From positions 65,542,390 to 65,606,389 of the forward strand of contig JAVMKO010000003.1 in NCBI GenBank assembly GCA_032164245.1: DNA of 64,000 bases, given 5' to 3'. Under the pieces are notes generated by a model. The model made no database searches, was not told where the DNA came from, and saw nothing but the letters and a program-made list of their open reading frames with translations. Source of the DNA: Sternotherus odoratus. Lineage: Eukaryota > Chordata > Testudines > Kinosternidae. The position numbers and the translations under genes were made by a program. Positions 54,500 to 64,000 of the stretch are shown piece after piece; positions within the stretch are counted from its first letter, which is position 1, and the number at the start of each line of letters is the position of its first letter.

Positions 54500-57400
54500 A
54501 GGGCTAGAGCTGGTGTGAATCAGAGTAATTCCAAAGAAGTCAATGGAGTGATGCCAATAAATACCAGCTGACAATCTGGCCCACAGCATCCGGAAGCATC
54601 TGTTCTTTGAACTTTTTGAATTACTGTGCCATAAGTAAAAGAAGAGTGTTTCTTCTTTATGGACAACACAAACTAGGATCAAGTCGGTAAGGACCCTCCA
54701 AGGTACTACAGCACATTAGAAATGCCATGGAGAAGAGAGATTAGCTTTAGCATTTTGTTCCACTGAAACTCAGGTGTGTTGATCAATCCTCAATACTGCC
54801 ATTGCAGCAAATACGTAGGGTCAGAAAACACATTACAGATCAGGCCACCATCAAAGCAAGGAATACAATTAAACATCAATCTTTCACCGGCTTAGATTCA
54901 CCCAAGTTCAGAAGTTCTCTCTCTCACCCTGCCTTACTTCTGAGTGCAAACACAGTGACAGTTGCATAGCAATTATATTCTAAAATGTCCTTACTACTAT
55001 TTCCCTTTGTCTACAGCCCTTTACTGATTGCTGCTCTTTTATAAAGTACTTATAACGAGGAACTGGTGGCCTTTATTTTTACCTTGAAAGGAGAAGGGCA
55101 CCATGACCTCTGCCCTTAGCAATAACAATGAAAACTCTGGGCAATAAAGAAACACGGCTATGTTCAGGAAAGATTCTATCCAAGTCTGGAAGTAGGCCAC
55201 AGACAACAAGGAGACACCAGGAAAAACCAGGACTTCCTCCTCCTTGAAACTTGCTCTTCTCAGCTTCTGAACTCTGCTTTTATGTTACTCACTTCACCAC
55301 CTGCCTACAGAACCAGGCCAGCCTAGCTAAGCTACACACATGCCCATCACCCTCCTCCTGTCCAGCCCAAGCACTGTTCTTGGCAACTCGTCAGAAACCA
55401 AAAAGTGAAAGACTCTTCCATAGCAGGTGGATGCTTTCCTATTGTCCTATCTGGCCTTATTATTTTAGCATGACACCATCTAAGAGACTGCTGCATTTGA
55501 AGCACTATCAAGTGCTATTACTATTAAAGTGGCTGAATGTAATGGGCCACTTAGATTGGTTTTAAACAGTTTTGTTTTTAAAATCCACTAAGGATCTGAT
55601 CCCAGAGTGCGTGTGCTGGGAAAACTCCTAATGGAGTCATGTATAAATCAATGGGAGATTTTGCTTGGTTCCATATTTAAAAGCACTGTATGTAGAATTT
55701 AATTTGCCTTTCAAAACTGAGAACTCATCGAACATCCATGTGTATGTAACAGCCTTATGGAACCTCTCCTTCCGGCATGCGGCTGAAAGGACACAGAGTC
55801 TGGTAGGCAGGGGGTTAACACCTCCCTCTCTCACACTGCCACCCAAACTGCACTATGCTGACAAAAATGGGTAGATTAGCAAAGCTTCCTATTGGAATTC
55901 TAATAGGCTTGAAATGATTCCCTGGGCCGCAGAGTATATAAACCAGCAGGGAAGGAGTTGTATGGGAGAGGGGCTGGAGTAGATTGGTGGGCTTTTGTTA
56001 TTTCTTAGTAGATCAAGGGAGGATGAAATAGGCCTTGTTAGGTTCTGCTTACTTTAGAACTTGGCTGAAGCTAGCCCTGCTCTCTGGGCCAACCTCTGGT
56101 CCCACTGAAGTCAGTAATAAAACTTACATTGGCCTCAGTAGGATCAAGATTCTTTATTTAGTCATGGATAAGGGAAACATTTTACTTGGGACTGCCGCTG
56201 AGAAAAGTTGTCTGTGTTTCAGTCTGAGTCTTAAAGTGCCAACATATTTTACTAGAATATTTCTTTTTAAAATAAACTGCCTTCCTCTGCTGCTTAACCT
56301 CAGACTGAAAGCCCATTGCTTAAACTGCAAGTAATCTATCCCTCTGCTTACACTTCTGCTGAATCCAGTCCTATTGAAAACACTACACACTCAGTGACTT
56401 ATCTCCAATGCACCATGTGAACTCACCCATCAGTTTAGAGCCAAGCACCTGGTAGTTCAGAGACTGGGAGTCAAGAGACACATCCTCTAAATTAAGTTTT
56501 GCATAGTTGTAATTTTGAGTTGATGGAATTTGCTCAAGCCGCGTAGTGTCAGAATAAGAACTCTATCTTACTAGAGTCTATCACATTGAGGAAGTATATG
56601 TGATAATACCACTGCAACCACAAAGGAATTTACAACAGGAAGCATCCCAGCTGTTTCTTATTAGCATTAGTACAAATTACACAAAGCAAATGGTTAGCAG
56701 ACATGTTTCCATAATATTGAACTCATGGCAATGAATAAAAGTGATTCTTTTTCAAGCACAATTTTAGATTTCCAAGAGAACCCATTTCCAATTGTCCATG
56801 AAGGGAGTGCGGATTAGGAAGCAGCATGTAACTATTGCAAGCACTCAAAGGCAGTGTGGCTGTGATTTGCTAGTATTGTCTAGCAAAGCTGTACAGATTT
56901 AGAACTATATGTTGTGGGTATGGATTTTCCCATTTCTGCAACCCTGTTTGACCTACTGCAATATTATAAAAAGGTGACACTTTATGTGTTCGTGTGCTGC
57001 ATTCCAGAACCCTTGCACTAAGGTTTGCTTTTGGAAAAGGATACAATTCTCCTCCACTTTTCCCTCAAAAGGCTTATTGAGAGTTATTCTAATAGTCCCA
57101 AATCCTTTGATACAGAAGAAGCATGTGCCAACAGAGCATTCTCATAACGTTAATTCCAAAGGGGAGATTGGAGAAAACAGAGAAAACTTCATGTGTAGAA
57201 ACAGACTCAATGTACAGAACATTTCACTGTGGCTTGAAAACAATACACAGTAATCCTCTGGACTGGAACGCTAGAGGCATGAGTCTCCACTCTGTTCCAT
57301 TGGTTTCACACCAGTATAAGTATTGACTTGACTAGACTCCCACCTGATGTAGGGCTGGAGTAAAGCCCACTGAAGCCAATGGGACTTTTTTCTAACGACA

Positions 57401-58813
57401 TCAGTGGGCTTCTGATCAGAGGTAGTGGAGTGAGTGGAGAACAGAGCTGCCAGGTGTCACCCATTCAGTTTGCACTCACACCTCTGATATCCCTCTCACC
57501 CATTTGGCAGCTTGGTTGAATCCTCACACATCCAGCTGAGCTGCAGGGATGACCTGCAATAGCTCCACTGCCTAATGGGGGGTCACGGGGCACTCTGCAG
57601 TTAACCTCACTGCTTCTCCACTACTGCTCCCCCGTTGCAGCTGAGCGGGGCATTCTAAAGGCCAAATCAAATTCCTTTCCGGACATATTGTTGTGAGTTA
57701 AGGATCAACCTTCCCCCTCAACAGGGATTGTGTATCCCAGTCTAGAGAGGGAAATGATATCCCCCCTCCTACTTTAATGCAAATATTGCACAACCACTGG
57801 CAGGTACATCTCTGTCTTTCAGATCAGAACAATTAAAGATACAAACATGGTTGGGGGGGGGGGGAGGATGGGGGAAGTAATTCTCATTTACAGCCAGGCC
57901 AATTTACATTGTTCTAGCTGCACAAAGGGGGCTTATACCAGGTTATGCCAGAGAGCTTTAAAGGAGTGCTTGTGCCAATGACAGCCCCTGGCACTCAAAC
58001 CTTTCAATCTAAAGCCCGTACTCTCTTTTCTCAAGCCATTTGAAACCTTCCATTTGTTAATGGTGCTAATGAGCTGGACTATTGCATTTGTTACTGCAAA
58101 CAGTCTTTCTAAGTCAAAAGTCCAGTCAGTATTTTCCCAATCTTTTACTACTACTAATGTTCTATTTGGTTCCCCCCCCCATGTCGTTCCCCCCATTTTT
58201 TAAAAAAATGACAGCATCTTTTTAAGACAGCTCACTCCCATGGGAGTTCAGTGTCTGGTTTGGGGGCAGTATACTGTCTGGCTCTCAGCAATGGTTATGC
58301 CACAGCCTGTTTCAAGCATTGATCATGCTGAGCAAGACTGATAGTTCTGCAGAGGCAGCAGCGCCATATAACTGGGGCCCAGGTTCCAAAGTAGGCTCAG
58401 CCTAAGCGGAGGCTGACAGCACTGGATTGCCATGGGGCAATTTACGGAGCTAACCCAGCCCTTGCTCTGGAGGGAGGCATTTGTCAGTGAGGGAGAAGAT
58501 GTCATGACAGCAGCAGTGGCCAGTGAGAAGGAAAAATGAATGGGCTGTGTCAACAGAATAGGTTGAATTGGTCAGACATTTTAAAAAAGGTCAGTAGCAG
58601 GTATATTTGGGGTACAGGCTGTTTTAACTACAGTAGCTAAAGAACTCACTCGCAGCTCCCCCCAAATTCTTAGATGGTGCCTACATTTGTTTACAAAAGG
58701 GAATACTCAGAAAATGTTGAAATTGCTCGTAGCAAATGTCTTTTGATCCAGCTATGATTCTTTCAAAGTAGAAAACAGACCCATATAGTGGCTTTTGAGC
58801 ATACATACATACA
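54500..58813. other. intergenic DNA downstream of SCML4
   Basis: No supported gene. Foldback-family segments lie at about 54506-54582, 56094-56150 and 57300-57430 (AAGAAGTCAATGGAG, CACTGAAGTCAG, GAAGCCAATGGGAC). A G run lies near 57852-57863. The rest is unremarkable. Confidence 0.5.
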
Positions 58814-58829
58814 CCCCCCCCCCCCCCCC
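58814..58829. repeat. (C)16 homopolymer
   Basis: Sixteen consecutive C residues preceded by a short CATA repeat. Likely unstable in length and prone to sequencing error. Confidence 0.95.
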
Positions 58830-59419
58830 GAATGATTCAAAAATAGAACTCGATTGGCTACTGTCTGAAGTGAAAGCCATGAATGGAACAAGAAGTAAAG
58901 TAATTTGTACCAACAATGTCTAAAAAGGCTTCTAATTAGGAAATGACTGACATGTATGTTCTCACTCTTTAGTGCTTGTTCGGAGGAAGCGGCCTGACTG
59001 GTTTTACATAGCAGAGCTATTCAACTCCCATCTTTGACAAGATTGCGAGGGGAAAAATGAGTTATAATTGCAATATTGCTACAATACTACTTTTCTTCTA
59101 ATTGTCTTTAATTTTCAAAATACACAAAACGGAGGTGTTTTTGCTATATGTTGTACTTCTATGCAATACAGTTGATGAAAACAAAACATCAAGGAAAACA
59201 TTAAACATCCTGACTTCAACAGTCTGTCATATTTAAAAGTTTAATATAAAAAAAATAGCACCACTGACTGTATATACAAGATTCATATAATGGTGTATGA
59301 AAATTCTTCCAGCACATTGAATGTAAAAATATCATTGTTGCTAACTAATTTATATATGTTGTTAGTATTGTCTCAGGCTTCTGATTGCTATTCAGTTTTA
59401 ATGGCTAAAACAGGGGAAG

Positions 59420-59850
59420 GGAGAGGAGTAGAGCTGTGAGGAACCAGAACTTCTGTTCTGTGGGAAACTCCAGTATTTGAAAGTTGTGTTTCTTCCAAAT
59501 CAGAGCAAAACTTTGAATTTAGAAATTTTATGCAAAATAATTTTTTTTAAAAAACAGTTTGGGTCAATTGAAACATCTCATTCAAATTTGACTTTCTACA
59601 TAATATACAATCAAATAAATTTCAAATGACAAATTTGTTTTGAAAACAAAAACCCAAATATGTTCCCTCCCAAGAATGTCGAAAGTGCAGTGTTTCAATA
59701 ATGGTGAAATGTTTGTTTCAGGGAGGTTTTCAAAACAAAATTTTCTCAAAATCAGCAGGTTCCCATGGAAAGTTTAGATTTTGAGGAAAGGGCATTTTGC
59801 AATGGAAAAAAGCATTCCACTCGAAATTTTTTGACCTGCTCTCATTTGGA
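59420..59850. repeat. unclassified AT-rich repeat
   Basis: Repeated TTTCAAAAC, ACAAATTTGTTTTG and GTTTTCAAAACAAAATTTTC blocks, partly self-complementary, ending CGAAATTTTTTGACCTGCTC. It is thematically related to 53880-54060. Not assigned to a class. Confidence 0.4.
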
Positions 59851-60349
59851 GTTAGCTATATTATAGTGAAGTGATTTTTGGATGGAAGGAACTAAAATCA
59901 GAGGGTTTTTTTCAATAAGAAAGATGGGCTACATTGAAGAACATGTAAGAAAAATAGATTGTCCTGGGACATCATTACTGATATATCAAGGTCTTTACAA
60001 TCTTTTGGGCCAACTTTAAAAGCAGGTGAAATAAGTAGCATTATAGTAGGTAAAAGACTCAACTTTTCAAAATGCAGCAGCAAACAATGAACTGCATAGC
60101 CATCATGTTGGGGTGAACACATTTATGCCCCTAGCACACATCTGGCTGAGCAGATTTTCATTCTGTGCAACATGGACATAAAGCAGTGCATGTTTAAAGT
60201 TCTAATAGTCAGTATGTTTAGATAGTAGTATATTTTATACTTAGTATTATAGGAATTTCATTTAACACATTTATTCAGGTTTTCACTTCAAAGGCATTTC
60301 AGTGTGCATACAGGACTTGTTGAAAACTGGCCAGTCATTTGCGGATCCA

Positions 60350-60475
60350 ACTATGCAAACATATAAGCACATAAGTAATTTTACTCATGTGAATAACCTC
60401 AGTGACTTCCATTAAATTACTCATGGGATTAATGTTATTCATATTCATATGTGTTTTCAGGATCAGGCCCTGAAT
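60350..60475. repeat. foldback repeat
   Basis: CAACTATGCAAACATATAAGCAC, GTAATTTTACTCATGTGAATAAC and the partner TTACTCATGGGATTAATGTTATTC, CATATGTGTTTTCAGGATCA form two inverted arms around GTGACTTCCATTAAA. It is the same kind as 50553-50664. Confidence 0.55.
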
Positions 60476-60539
60476 TTGTATCTTTTTGTAGCAGGTTTAT
60501 TCTAATGTTGCACCTAAAAATGTGTTTTATTCTACATGA

Positions 60540-62301
60540 CATTTTTGGTAACATTTTATTCTACATGAACAGTATTGGATGGTACCCGTTTGGTCACTGC
60601 CATGTAGAGGTTCTGGAATCCATTCTCTGAGACAGCTTGAGCCTGCCTATCACACAGCCCCAATATCTCAAAGAGTTGCTAAAAAATCTGGACACTCATT
60701 TAAAGAGAAAGCTGTTTAAGCTGAACGGGTGGAGGTATCCTTTCGATAAATCTCATTTTTAAAGAAGAAGATAAGAGCGTATTCAACCCATAAGTAATCT
60801 ACTATTTTTTAAAAATATACTCATCCTGGCATGGCTACATAGGATGTGGACAATCATCTTTTTTTTTTGGTGCAGAAGGACATCTTGAATCCACTTAAAT
60901 CCTAAAGTTCAACACCTCTGCATGTGTGCTGAACGTTAACAAGATTACCCACAATGGCAGCTTCAGTCAGGAAATTAATCTAGAAAAATCTACCTTTTAG
61001 ATCCAACACAGCTGCAAATGTACAGCGTGCTTTGTGTTTTCGACTTCTTTTTGGAGAACATTTCCACTGTATTCTTTTGCTTTTTTAAGAGCGCCACTAA
61101 ATATATGGCACACAGGCATGGCTCAAGGAAGGAGGCAGACTGCTGAGAATGCCAGATGCTCTGGGAGCTATCCAACCACTTAATGAGATGCAGTGTGTTC
61201 TGGCAGCCTATCAGGAACACTTTTTGCATTTTGGTTTTTCTAAGCAGTGAACTAGCTGTCCGTGAGCAGCGAAGGGTCGATCATGCTAGGAGCTGCAGTT
61301 CCTAATTTGTGTGTATATTAGGGCTTGTCTTCACTTGAGCCAGCAGGGATCGATCTTTTGGTGATCGATTTATCGCGTCTCGTTAAGACGCGATAAATCG
61401 ACCACCAGCGGCTCCCCCGTTGACTCCGGAAGTCCAGCTCGTGAAGAGGCGCAAGCTGGAGTTGACGGGGGACCACGCCGCCGACCGCCACCGCTGTGAG
61501 GATGGGAGGTAAGTCATCTGTAGAGACGTCGATTTCAGCTACGTTATTAACATAGCTGAAATTGCATATCTACAGTCGATTTCCCCCCCTAGTGGAGACC
61601 AGCCCTTAGATGTAAAATCAAGGTGGCTCAATCACACCCTATAGAAAATCACCATGTCATCCTCAGTTAAAGCCTGGAATTGATTAGGATTTTCCCCTCT
61701 AGTGGGAAAACAAGGTACTTCAGTCTTCAGAAAAAACATTTTTTTTAACTAAAGAATTTCAAGTTTTCCAGATAGTGCAAGACGTGGGGTAGTGCCCATA
61801 AGACAACACTAGCTGACCAAACAAAGGGCATTAATCAGACCTTTTCCAGGTCTTTTATCTCATAATGCTGTTGATCTTGGGTCTGCATTATAACCACACC
61901 CCAGACATTGGCAAGTTACTATTATGCCCCAGAGGTTGACAGGGGGGCTAATGAGTGACTCTTCTATAGTCTCTCATCAATCCTCAGCATGTGTCAAAGC
62001 TGTATTTGTTTCCGACTTCCCACTTCTGATTACAAAAATAGGACTTACTATAATCATAATAACAATATTAATGATATAAATAATTATTGTAATTATATAC
62101 TTTTTGGCAAATTATTAACACAGAACAGCCAAAAGACTCCATTGGATTAAAAAAAGGTGAAGATGCACAAGTATTAAAAAAGACAAAGTCTTTGTTAAAA
62201 AAGAAGGGAAAACAATTCACAAGTTGCTATATTTCTATAAGGCAACATGTTACCTTTAGTCTGCTGTCTCGGATTATGTTGAGTCACTGTTCAAGGAAAT
62301 G
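60540..62301 (-). other. SCML4: possible SCML4 3' UTR
   Basis: This is the sequence 3' of the SCML4 stop codon on the - strand. The nearest AATAAA in the sense direction that I noticed is at 60560-60555, which would give a 3' UTR of about 1.75 kb. Further signals follow at 60531-60526 and 60500-60495. A Harbinger-like MITE (61321-61605) lies inside, so the UTR, if real, contains a transposon. The end point is a guess from the signal alone. Confidence 0.35.
61321..61605. mobile_element. Harbinger-like MITE with TTA target duplication
   Basis: A 285-bp element with inverted termini GGGCTTGTCTTCACT and AGTGGAGACCAGCCC, flanked by TTA at 61318-61320 and 61606-61608. A 3-bp TWA duplication is typical of PIF/Harbinger. 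Inside there are several further inverted pairs: GATCGATTTATCGCGTCT with AGACGCGATAAATCGA, and ATTTCAGCTACGTTA with TAACATAGCTGAAAT. It shares the CAGCGGCTCCCCC / TTGACTCC block with 37289-37600. No transposase. Confidence 0.8.
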
Positions 62302-62427
62302 TCAGAACTTTGCTTGCTTGAGTTTATCGATGTGGTAACAAAGTTTCAACGCCGGTCCCAATTTCAGCCCCAAGTATTTCATGATCATGTCACTTTTCAG
62401 CAACAATAAAGCATTGCCATCAATCTC
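62302..62427 (-). CDS. SCML4: SCML4, last coding exon (C-terminal half of the SAM domain)
   Basis: This exon encodes the final 41 residues and the TGA (62304-62302) of a Polycomb-like Scm family protein. The peptide starts [13 protein letters not shown] and continues [20 protein letters not shown], then DKLKQAKF: the second half of a SAM domain, which mediates head-to-tail polymerisation and partner binding in Scm proteins. The exon begins in phase 0 after a CAG acceptor (reverse strand, AG at 62429-62428). The open frame continuing upstream to 62502 is intron read-through (Phe, Lys-rich). SCML4 is preferred over SCML2 or SCMH1 because of synteny with SOBP and the KQAKF ending, recalled from memory. 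The first half of the SAM domain and the rest of the gene are not visible and lie right of 64000. Confidence 0.9.
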   Translation of the reverse strand, partial: EIDGNALLLLKSDMIMKYLGLKLGPALKLCYHIDKLKQAKF

Positions 62428-62450
62428 CTGTTTTTTTAAAAAAGAGAGAA
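62428..62450 (-). promoter_or_regulatory. SCML4: splice acceptor of the SCML4 terminal exon
   Basis: On the - strand TTTTCTCTCTTTTTTAAAAA is followed by AACAG and then the exon base G at 62427. The pyrimidine tract is broken by a run of A residues just before CAG, which makes it a less than ideal but plausible acceptor. Confidence 0.7.
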
Positions 62451-64000
62451 AATCAAGATGTATAACCTGTGACCAGTGCTGGAAAAGTAAGAGAGCAGGC
62501 ATTGCATTGCGGCTGAGACATCTTCCAGCTGCATCTTCAAATGGTTCAAATTGGTCAGCGTAGAGCGGGCTGAAACGTTGTCAATTTTAAAGTTTCATCA
62601 AAGCTCATTGAAATTAAGAAGTGCCATATCAGTGCTAAGTATTAGCATGACTTCCGTACATTGCATCGTTTCTGTTTGATGGTCAGAGCTTGTCCGTGTG
62701 ATCCATGTTATACTAATGAAGCATTACTATCAATCTTAATTTGCATGGACCATTATTGTGCTTAGTGCTGATCCGCAGTAAGATCACTTTCTGATTCACT
62801 CAATCAGCAGTTGATGGTCAATTTCCACTCCCCTTGCCCCCAACACCACATTGGAAACCACTTTCTCCTTATCTCTTCTTCCTAGCATTTTAGGAAGGTA
62901 AGATAACGGAAGAATCAATGCTGCATTCAAATAAGGATACAACCAACATGTGCACAGCATACAGAAAAACTAACTTCTGGAGCTTAGAATGAAATAAAAT
63001 GAAATACTGTCAAGTGATTACAGTAATTCTGGCTTTTTCAAAATGTTGATGTGGGTCATTCCCCTCCCCCCCTTTAACATTATTAGTATGTAAGGGTTAG
63101 AATTAAATTATATGACAAGAGTGTGCCAGAGGGAGCTTTCATATTTAATTAAATATCTTGCAATAGCTATGTCCCTCTGAAGAAAAAGTAGGGTTGCTTG
63201 ATATCTCTGTATTAATACCGTGTCAGTGCTTATAAAAATATACCACAGAATTCTACAGTAGTGATCTAAAACTCTGCAATAGCACTATTAGAAGATGCAG
63301 AACCAGATCCTTAGCTGGTGTAAATCACTGAAGCCAAGGGAGTTAGGTTGACTTATACTAGTTGAGGTCTGGCCCCCAGTAATTTGGACCATTACTGTAG
63401 ATTACTGGGGTATTTTTATAAGGGACTGGGAGCAAGAAATGACACAGGTTTCTCAAGTACAGCCTGCAAGACTGCGATCGCATTTGGAGTTAGCAAGCAG
63501 CTTCCAGCTGCAATAGGACAGCGGTATTGCATTAAGGCTTGTTTCTGCAAACACTTATTCCCCAAGCATATTTCTCAGCATGGTGAGTACTCCCTAAAGG
63601 GGCACTAACCCCCTGGGGTTGAGTCACTAGGACTAGCTAGTGCTATACTCGGTAGTGAGGGTTTGCAGGATCAGGCCACTAGTGAATAAAAAGATTAAAA
63701 CAGAAAAATGGGACTGCGCCCCCCACTTCAGAAGCGGGCAATGTAGGCATCCCCTCCCAGTAAGGTCGCCCTCTCCAAGCAATACTGTTGAGTGGTAAGC
63801 TAACTGGAACAAAGCTAAAATAACCAATATGAAGAAGGTCTAGAAAACAATATGTCCTCACAATTACAATATCCATCACTAGGAGAGGCAGGTTATAATT
63901 CTGAACGCACAGGTTTCATTACCTTAAACATAAAGGTTTTAGTCTCCTACATATGCATTTGCCTACTACTGACCATAATTAAACGATCAGAGCATTGCAC
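62451..64000 (-). other. SCML4: SCML4 intron (partial)
   Basis: Sequence upstream of the last SCML4 exon. I looked for the first SAM half (a W-S/T-V-E-D-V-type motif on the - strand) and did not find it, so the preceding exon lies beyond the window. A foldback-family piece (AACCAGATCCTTAGCTGGTG...GTTGAGGTCTGGCCC) occurs at 63303-63377. Open frames at 63384-63608 and 63879-63633 have no domains. Confidence 0.65.

Noticed and set aside
62428..62502. N-terminal extension of the SCML4 exon frame (starting [10 protein letters not shown])
   Set aside because: It reads through the acceptor tract into the intron. The SAM similarity starts exactly at the CAG|GAG junction.

Overview
This is a vertebrate nuclear genome window, almost certainly from a cryptodiran turtle. 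The strongest taxonomic marker is a tRNA-derived SINE at about 24.07-24.26 kb with the turtle Cry/Pol III SINE layout. The rest of the repeat set fits: chicken-repeat-1 (CR1) LINEs ending in the typical 'GGTCCCTTCC...' tail, MIR-type CORE-SINE pieces, and many short Tc1/mariner-, hAT- and Harbinger-like non-autonomous DNA transposons. The window is non-coding-rich and eukaryotic, with spliced genes and no operons. Family names were assigned by eye from memory; no database was searched.

Only two protein-coding genes can be supported, one near each edge, and they converge. At the left, on the + strand, is the large 3'-most coding exon of SOBP (sine oculis binding protein), 1502-3454. It carries an FCS-type zinc finger, a long proline-rich stretch, two SUMO-interaction-like motifs and a basic C-terminus. 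At the right, on the - strand, is the last coding exon of SCML4 (Scm-like Polycomb-group protein), 62427-62302, which encodes the second half of a SAM domain. SOBP and SCML4 are also neighbours in human 6q21, so the window preserves ancient amniote synteny. No supported protein-coding exon lies in the 59 kb between them, although SOBP or SCML4 untranslated exons could.

Layout: 0-1.5 kb SOBP intron; 1.5-3.5 kb SOBP exon; 3.5-13.7 kb mostly unique DNA with hAT and Tigger-like MITEs and foldback repeats; 13.8-15.9 kb a decayed CR1 followed by an inverted retroposon with a clean 12-bp target duplication; 16-23 kb quiet, with one pogo/Tigger-like MITE and a MIR; 23.5-24.3 kb an inverted C-rich/G-rich minisatellite and the turtle SINE; 24.3-31.3 kb quiet; 31.4-32.0 kb an orphan CpG-island-like block; 33-36.8 kb a dense nest of CR1 copies with foreign inserts; 37.3-38.4 kb a Harbinger-like MITE and an LTR with a pentanucleotide microsatellite at its likely poly(A) site; 39.8-41.7 kb a tRNA-like repeat and a second LTR-like block; 42-53 kb mostly unique, including an AT-rich block at 49.2-50.5 kb that could be a minus-strand 3' end; 53.3-54.5 kb a polypurine tract and two abutting pogo-like elements, one an almost perfect hairpin; 54.5-62.3 kb sequence downstream of SCML4 with another Harbinger-like MITE; 62.3-64 kb the SCML4 terminal exon and its upstream intron.

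No new multi-gene system is visible. The most interesting material is structural: nested and inverted repeats, the orphan CpG island, a splice donor overlapping the SOBP stop codon, and a pervasive family of short self-complementary repeats centred on a TGAAGTCAATGG-like core.
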